DNA of 6,653 nucleotides from CAYXPG01 sp964564845. GTDB taxonomy: Bacteria; Planctomycetota; Phycisphaerae; Sedimentisphaerales; Anaerobacaceae. The translations under genes were made by a program, and so were the position numbers. The notes under the pieces are model-generated. The model was not told the DNA's origin and did no database searches. It worked only from the letters and a program-made list of their open reading frames with translations. The stretch's first letter is position 1; every line of letters begins with the position of its first letter. Below are positions 5,572-6,653 of the stretch, in pieces. Location: assembly GCA_964564845.1 (NCBI GenBank), contig CAZMCN010000114.1, positions 1-6,653 on the forward strand, written 5' to 3'.

Positions 5572-6653
5572 GGCTTCGATATGTTTCTATTTTCAGCTTC
5601 ATCAACCTTTACGATTGAGACACTATACCGTATTTGACAATAACGGCAGATATTTCGACGACTCAAAGAATGCTTTTATTTGTAGGAAGGTGGCGAATAA
5701 ATGCTATCTGCCTGCCAACAGACTGCTGTTGGATATTATAAAGAAATATCAGGGCAGGTTTCGAGTGGCATACAGTATAACAGGGGTGTTGCTGGAGCAG
5801 TTGTTTAAGTTTTCACCGGAAGTTATAAGTACTTTCGATGCTCTGGCAGAAACCGGCTGCGTAGAGTTTTTAGCAGAGACGTATTATCACAGTTTAAGTT
5901 TCCTGTACTCCAGAGACGAATTTATCGAGCAGATTAACAAGCACTGCGATACTATCGAATGTCTTTTTGGTCAAAAGCCAAAGGTATTTAGAAACACGGA
6001 GTTGATATACAATAACGACCTGGCGGGCCTTATAGAATCGATGGCCTCTTTCGATGCCATATTGACCGAGGGAGCGGACCATATTTTAGGCCCAAGAAGC
6101 CCTAATTTCATTTACCGCCCGAGGGGCTGTGGCAGACTAAAACTTTTATTGAAAAATTATGCCCTCAGTGACGATATTGCTTTCAGATTTTCCAATCGTG
6201 ACTGGGCCGAATGGCCTTTAACAGCGGATAAATATGCACAATGGATAAACAACGTTAATGGCAACGGTAATGTCGTCAATCTCTTTATGGATTATGAAAC
6301 ATTTGGCGAACACCAGTGGGAAGATACCGGAATATTCGATTTTATGCGACATCTGCCCGAGGAGATTCTGAAGCACCCGGACAACGATTTCAAAACTCCC
6401 AGCGAAGTCATTCAGTCTTATGAACCTGCCGGTACAATTGATGTGTCGAATCTGATAAGCTGGGCCGACACTGAAAGAGACCTTTCAGCCTGGCTGGGAA
6501 ATGCAATGCAGTCCAATGCCATTCATGAGCTTTACCGCCTCGAAGAGAAAGTAAAGAAAACCGGCAACGAAAAAATCATTGAAGACTGGCGAAAATTGCA
6601 GACTTCCGACCATTTTTATTATATGTGCACAAAATATTTTGCTGATGGGGACG
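5570..6653 (+). CDS. Glycoside hydrolase family 57 protein (alpha-amylase/glucanotransferase type), cut at window end
   Basis: 361 codons are visible and the frame is still open at the window edge. The five GH57 conserved regions appear in order: HQP (residues 11-13), ETYYHSL (103-109), FRNTEL (140-145), MDYETFGEH (240-248) and SWADTERDLSAWLGN (297-311). By family rule Glu144 is the nucleophile and Asp241 the acid/base, and both are present. No signal peptide is seen, so the enzyme is probably cytoplasmic. Family members act as alpha-amylase, 4-alpha-glucanotransferase, amylopullulanase or branching enzyme by a retaining mechanism on alpha-1,4-glucans; the motif spelling is closest to the alpha-amylase type, but specificity cannot be settled. 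The start ATG 5570 places HQP at the usual distance from the N-terminus; GTG 5540 is an in-frame alternative. The ribosome-binding site is weak (GAG inside the heptamer tract). The preceding glycosyltransferase suggests a shared alpha-glucan pathway. Confidence 0.93.
   Translation, partial: MASICFYFQLHQPLRLRHYTVFDNNGRYFDDSKNAFICRKVANKCYLPANRLLLDIIKKYQGRFRVAYSITGVLLEQLFKFSPEVISTFDALAETGCVEFLAETYYHSLSFLYSRDEFIEQINKHCDTIECLFGQKPKVFRNTELIYNNDLAGLIESMASFDAILTEGADHILGPRSPNFIYRPRGCGRLKLLLKNYALSDDIAFRFSNRDWAEWPLTADKYAQWINNVNGNGNVVNLFMDYETFGEHQWEDTGIFDFMRHLPEEILKHPDNDFKTPSEVIQSYEPAGTIDVSNLISWADTERDLSAWLGNAMQSNAIHELYRLEEKVKKTGNEKIIEDWRKLQTSDHFYYMCTKYFADGD

Noticed and set aside
5334..5666. Minus-strand open frame of 110 codons spanning the glycosyltransferase end and the heptamer tract
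   Set aside because: It overlaps two well-supported plus-strand genes and its reading through the heptamers gives repetitive Arg-rich sequence typical of a shadow.

Overview
The window reads as chromosome of a bacterium with moderate GC content, cut inside a gene at both ends. Lineage cannot be fixed from the sequence. The small arginine-rich protein at 2345-2692, the histone-fold protein at 3463-3648 and the GT4/GH57 pair resemble what I recall from Planctomycetota (Phycisphaerae-like) and related uncultured groups, so I offer that only as a tentative placement. No tRNA, rRNA, CRISPR array, transposase or phage gene was seen.

Left half (1-3143, minus strand). In transcription order it holds a 104-residue DUF2007-like protein, a 115-residue arginine-rich conserved-type hypothetical protein, a 547-residue UDP-glucose/GDP-mannose dehydrogenase family enzyme, and the N-terminal third of a GT4 glycosyltransferase. 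The last two are 24 bp apart and probably form a surface-polysaccharide operon, with the dehydrogenase supplying a nucleotide-sugar uronic acid. Two near-identical 40-bp palindromes stand after the two small genes. An 84-codon open frame without a usable start codon runs through one palindrome and into the dehydrogenase start.

Centre (3144-4226). A divergent intergenic region precedes a 61-residue plus-strand protein that I read as a bacterial single-histone-fold protein. Its leader holds a possible promoter, two ATTACCC repeats 11 bp apart and a clean hairpin. The gene ends at a strong intrinsic terminator. About 470 bp of AT-rich DNA with no convincing gene follows.

Right half (4227-6653, plus strand). 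A glycogen-synthase-like GT4 glycosyltransferase is followed by a GH57 glycoside hydrolase that is cut by the window end. This pairing suggests synthesis and remodelling of an intracellular alpha-glucan. The 56-bp gap between them is filled by eight head-to-tail degenerate heptamers fitting GNNRTRY, the last overlapping the GH57 start codon.

The most notable items are the histone-like gene with its structured leader, the heptamer tract, the paired palindromes and the startless frame ahead of the dehydrogenase.
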